A stretch of DNA of 64,000 bases from Theristus sp. LFF4_11 (Eukaryota; Nematoda; Chromadorea; Monhysterida; Xyalidae): NCBI GenBank assembly GCA_030248135.1, contig JASANC010001619.1, positions 1-64,000 on the forward strand, in the 5' to 3' direction. The translations under genes and the position numbers were made by a program. Position 1 is the stretch's first letter, and each line of letters begins with the position of its first letter. The notes under the pieces were generated by a model. The model was not told the origin of the DNA. It ran no database searches and saw nothing but the letters and a program-made list of their open reading frames with translations. Shown in pieces: positions 60,001 to 64,000 of this stretch.

Positions 60001-63000
60001 ACTCCACTGCGACGGCAGACCCTCCGGCAGCGTTTGCAGCGACGAGACGAGCGCACCGCGCGGCAGCACGGGCGACTGTGGGTGGTGGAATTTAGAGGAC
60101 GGCGCTTGATGTGCTGGCGGGTGTTGATGTTGCACGGATGCAGGCCGACTACTCGGGTGGTTGATGTGGTTGATGCGTTGCTGCGGGTGGTCGCTGTAAT
60201 CCACGGATGTCTCGTGTCCACCAACACCACCGTCACCGCCACGAGCGTACTCGCATGCTGCGACGTCGTCGTAGGTGACGGCTGAGTGAGCTGCAAAAAA
60301 ATTGGGATCAGCATCAGAATCTACGTTTTTGAAAGACGGCACGCTGATTGGCTGGCGTGTTGTTGGAAATGACCAATCCGTGCAACTCGACCCGATACGT
60401 ATTCTCTGTTGTGCGTGTGCACTGTGCAGTGATCTTGTGCTGGTCTATTACTTGAGCAGCGTGAAAATAACTACAAAACCAACCAAGTAACTCTATCTAA
60501 CAATAATCAAGCCAATATGCAGTAAAGTGTGCTTGCAACAACAAAAACAAAATCTTAAAAAGAACAACAAACTCCAAACGCAACAACCAACTTGTCAATC
60601 GCTCAAACATGACCAACAGATCAGTCTCATTCGGCTCCGACTCGGCGCATTCAAACATCGAATGTCGATGCTCATTCGTCAACGCTTTACTTGTTCGCGA
60701 GCCGTGCAATTTGAACGGCAGAAAAAAATTCAACTCCGTGTTCACCTGTGGAATTCATGGAATGTTTGCAGAAAACTGACCAATGAATGAATCGATCGCT
60801 GAATGATAGAAAACAATGAGCAATCGCGCAATATCAGCCAATAAATCAATCCCTTGTTTACCCCATCATCATCATCAATTAATCAATTAATAAACGAATT
60901 AACAAATAAATCAGTCAACCAAACCAATCACTCAATCAATCAATCAACCAAACCAATCACTCAACCAATCAACCACTCAATGAGTCAGTCAATCAACCAA
61001 CCAATCGATCGATCAACTCCTGTCCGTGGAAGCTGTGCGCACGTTGCACGGTGCCCTTGCGTTGCTGCAGTGCAGCCACGTGCACTTTGTGGCGTTCGAT
61101 TTGCGCGTGCGCCAACAGCAGCGAACATTGCGACTGCAGTAGCTCGATGTCGAGGCGAGCGTTCGCGCCGTGACACTCGAACATTTGCGAGCGAAGTTGG
61201 CGGAGCTGCAAAAGCAGAACAATCGGGAGGTGGGGCAAAGGACAGAACAGTGGATAGACAATGGCAAGAACAATGGGGAGGGCGGAGTCTAGTGTGTAGG
61301 ACGGTAAACCGGTTCAAGCAACACCGGTGTTTTGCATTATGAAAAAAACATTAAGAAAAACGCTCAAATGAGAAATCTCATATTACGGAAAATAGAAATG
61401 CACTGTCACCGGTATCGTGCTTTGGCGAATCCGTAAGTGCGGTGGGGCAAATGAACACAACGAACAACTCAACCACAAGCCCAACCTTTCGTATCAAACC
61501 CATGGTGTACGTGTACAGCATCTCCAACGGTGGCAGGGCATCCAGTTTCTGTTGCAAATCGGGTCTGCCTGAAAAAAATGAAGCAGTTTCGTCGCTTCCA
61601 AATGGCTCAGGCTCCATTCACTGGTTTTGGAGTGTGTTTTCATACGGACACATAGGAAGTGTCAAACAACACAAAACAAGAGCAACAAATGCAAAACAAG
61701 AAAAAAAACTGAATATAAACTGTCGCCGGGCACTCACACGGAGACAGTTTCTGTAGCAAATCGAAGTGACTCCGCTGCAGTTTCTCGACTTGATCGAGCG
61801 CACGTTGTGCCGCGATTTGCTCTCGGCTGTGGTCTTGCAAGACGGCTTGCTGAAAGTTTCCAAAACTGAAAAAAACTGCGAAAACAAAACCAGATTCCAG
61901 AATTCTAACCCACCCCAATCCTAACCTCAAATTCGCAGCACTATCAAATCAAACACCTTTTGGTTTCTAACAACCAGCAACTAACAACCTGACATTCAGA
62001 ACAGCACAGGCCTGGCCCGCGCGACAGACACCAGCCAATCGTCATGCAACCGATCGCAAAAATGCAACCAACCAACCAGCTCTTTGTCTAAAACTAAAAC
62101 AAACAAGCCTTACCTGCGCGCAATGAGTGTCATTCTTCACGCGTCTCAACTCATCGTCCAACTCTCGAAGTCGCGCCTCCAAATCGTACAACAGCCCGAC
62201 GGGCACATGAGTTGGCAGCGTTCGCTCCTGCGCGTAATGATCCAGCGCCGACTCGAACCGATAGCGACCTTTCAGTGAACGAACCTGCAGAAATGAATTG
62301 ATGATAATGTCGATGATTGGTGACAGTATTATGGATGATTTCATTGATTTTGAATTTGGAGTCTAGTGAGCTTCATTTTTGAAAATTGCTGTTCGTTGCG
62401 TTCAACAGCCTCAAACTAAGCAAACCATAGCACGTTTCACTTGTTTATCTGCTGCCAAGCTACACTGCACTGAAGGACAGTATTTGAAACAGTATTTGAA
62501 ACAGACTTTTTGATTGACTACATTATGCTCTGATACGACCAATCAGTGCGCCCATTTATTGCATTCAAAACGCAGCTGGCTGCATTCAAAAACCCTTATG
62601 TCCTGACCTCCTTCTCTAGCGCAAGCAGCTGTTCGCAAATCTTCTCATACTGTTGCGTCTTATCCATCAACTGGCGAAACAAGGCGCCATTTTTCTCCTG
62701 CAGTGTCACGACTTGCGACAGCAGACGTTCGCCGTCGGTGGCGGTGCCGGCAGTCGGGGCGATCGGATCGCCAGACGACACGAATACTGAGTCGTCCGAG
62801 ACTGCATTTCGGTGATAAAAATGATTTGAACTGATTTGAGTTTGATGATTTCACTGACAAGACACAAGAGTGTTGTGCTTGTGCGCAAAATTTTGATCAT
62901 TTTTAGTAGTCATCTGGAAACTGTAAGTTGTATCAATTGCACTCAAGAATTTGTATCTGGCGCGCCGATCATATTGTTTCTAGAGCTAAACAGTAAGCCA

Positions 63001-63477
63001 AGTTCAAAAGCAGCCTATTTGCGACAAATTCGACACTTCGACTATAAAATGAATTTTCGAATGAATTCTCGCTCAACCAACCAAATGAAACGAATTAGTA
63101 TGTTCTAAATCAAAAACGTAAAAATTCAAATGCCACCTTACCCGACAGTCTACTGGCCGATAGCGACGGGTTCGACGACAGGAAACTCGAGATGTCGTCG
63201 TAGTTCTTCTGCTGATTGTGATTGGTATTTCGCGCTCCGAAGCTCACCAGTTCGTGTTTCTCATTGTCGAAAGGCATCGACAGACTTCGATTGTCCGCTG
63301 TACTGAAGCTATTCCGACGACTCGAACGCTCGATCGCAGTTTTTGTTCGCTCGCGAGAATTCGTCCGGCGACTTTCGTCTTCGGCATCTGATTGCACCGA
63401 CGTTTTCGGTTCGATCTCGATTTTCGGCACCGACACCGGCGATGGAAGTTGCGGATGCTGGTTTAGGGCGCGGAGGT
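57015..63477 (-). CDS. Coiled-coil scaffold-like protein, C-terminal ~870 aa, at least 12 exons
   Basis: Minus-strand exons: 63142-63477, 62608-62801, 62114-62284, 61738-61849, 61486-61568, 60998-61205, 59918-60290, 59408-59593, 58712-58882, 58236-58357, 57633-57928, 57015-57374 (stop at 57015-57017). Phases are consistent. The first visible exon starts mid-codon at an acceptor, so the 5' end is missing. Order of features: Ser/Arg-rich acidic region (SRRNSFSTADNRSLS); coiled-coil heptads over five exons (LLSQVVTLQEKNGALFRQL; LYDLEARLRELDDELRRVK; ALDQVEKLQRSHFDLLQKL; LRQLRSQM); then a disordered tail rich in Pro, His and Gln with a polyglutamine run, ending SWIARLTHHSKLTKK. No catalytic domain is visible. 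The layout fits an adaptor or cytoskeletal scaffold; I do not recognise the family. Confidence 0.75.
60890..61000. repeat. (AATC)/(AACC)n microsatellite at a splice donor
   Basis: Imperfect tetranucleotide repeats fill the start of the intron after the 60998-61205 exon. On the coding strand the intron opens with GTTGATTG and continues as GATTGG-type repeats. Confidence 0.9.
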
Positions 63478-64000
63478 CTGCAAAAGCGAGAGAGAGATCG
63501 ATTGGTAAATTTAGTAACGGCTGAATTTTGGTTCTCAAAAACGTCACAAAGCACATCCAAGGCACAAGGCATGAAGAACCAATTTATTGCCAAACCAGAT
63601 CAAATTCACCATATGAGTAAAGAAATTCGAGAAAACGAAAACACAATTTCAAGGAGTGGTTAAATTACATTGAATAACCAATCAACGTACAGATAGCGCG
63701 AACCAATCAGCAATCAGCAGCAACAAAAGCGAAGCAACCAACCAGTGTTGCACGCCAACGTTCCATCTTTGTTTATTGACGAATCACGATGATTTTGCTC
63801 AGCGGTTGCTGGTTTTGGCGCTGGACTGAAGTGAAATGACACACAGATCAGCGCGAATACGCGGGGCATTATGTGGAAATGAAAGTGTGTAGTTATTGTG
63901 TGAAAACAAACAATTGCGCTTTCAAAAAATAACAAAAATCCCACAGTGGTTTTACACTTTTTTCCATTGTGAGTCACTGAAAACCAATTTTCACAACGCA
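63478..64000. other. Intron or upstream region of the coiled-coil gene
   Basis: AT-rich, with an 'accaatcagcaatcagcag' motif near 63702. No exon recognised; the preceding coding exon probably lies beyond the window. Confidence 0.5.

Overview
This is eukaryotic DNA, most likely from a nematode. Genes are split by short AT-rich introns with pyrimidine-AG acceptors, many ending tttcag or ttgcag. The host genes fit a moulting, cuticle-bearing animal: a PAN+ZP apical matrix protein of the NOAH/NompA type, TIMP-like inhibitors and an SLC16-type carrier. Species was not determined. The window has no rRNA genes, CRISPR arrays or bacterial operons, and I found no stand-alone tRNA gene.

Layout. 1-3850: a ~1.4 kb tandem macrorepeat, itself built from ~182 bp subrepeats. 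3851-11813: a young BEL/Pao LTR retroelement with near-identical 436/435 bp LTRs and one 2193-codon ORF (gag, protease, RT, RNase H, integrase, Env-like tail). 11809-17198, minus strand: an unusual cluster of a Ty3-like Gag, a protease plus integrase-like polyprotein with no reverse transcriptase, and a DEDD 3'-5' exonuclease-like ORF cut off by the BEL LTR. 17437-22150: gene-poor, with a 165 bp direct repeat pair and a 917 bp mariner-type element. 22300-27559, plus: an 11-exon monocarboxylate-transporter-like gene. 29383-37364, plus: a 19-exon NOAH-like gene (four PAN domains, ZP domain, furin site, TM, long tail). 38793-44750: two minus-strand TIMP/NTR-like paralogues on either side of a plus-strand three-finger (Ly6-like) membrane protein. 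45339-53045, minus: an 8-exon stearoyl-CoA desaturase whose first intron holds three nested mobile elements (MITE, hAT, foldback element with a 56 bp minisatellite). 57015-63477, minus: the C-terminal ~870 residues of a coiled-coil scaffold protein that continues beyond the exons I can see.

How they fit together. The host genes are not an obvious functional unit, although the NOAH-like protein, the TIMP-like inhibitors and the Ly6-like protein are all secreted or surface proteins of the extracellular matrix. The left 22 kb is dominated by mobile DNA. The strongest candidate for something undescribed is the minus-strand cluster at 11.8-17.2 kb. It keeps long open frames for Gag, protease and an integrase-like fold, but lacks RT and RNase H, has lost recognisable integrase catalytic and zinc-binding residues, and is followed by an exonuclease-like ORF.

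Exon boundaries were placed by eye from frame continuity and splice signals. Expect errors of one or two bases.
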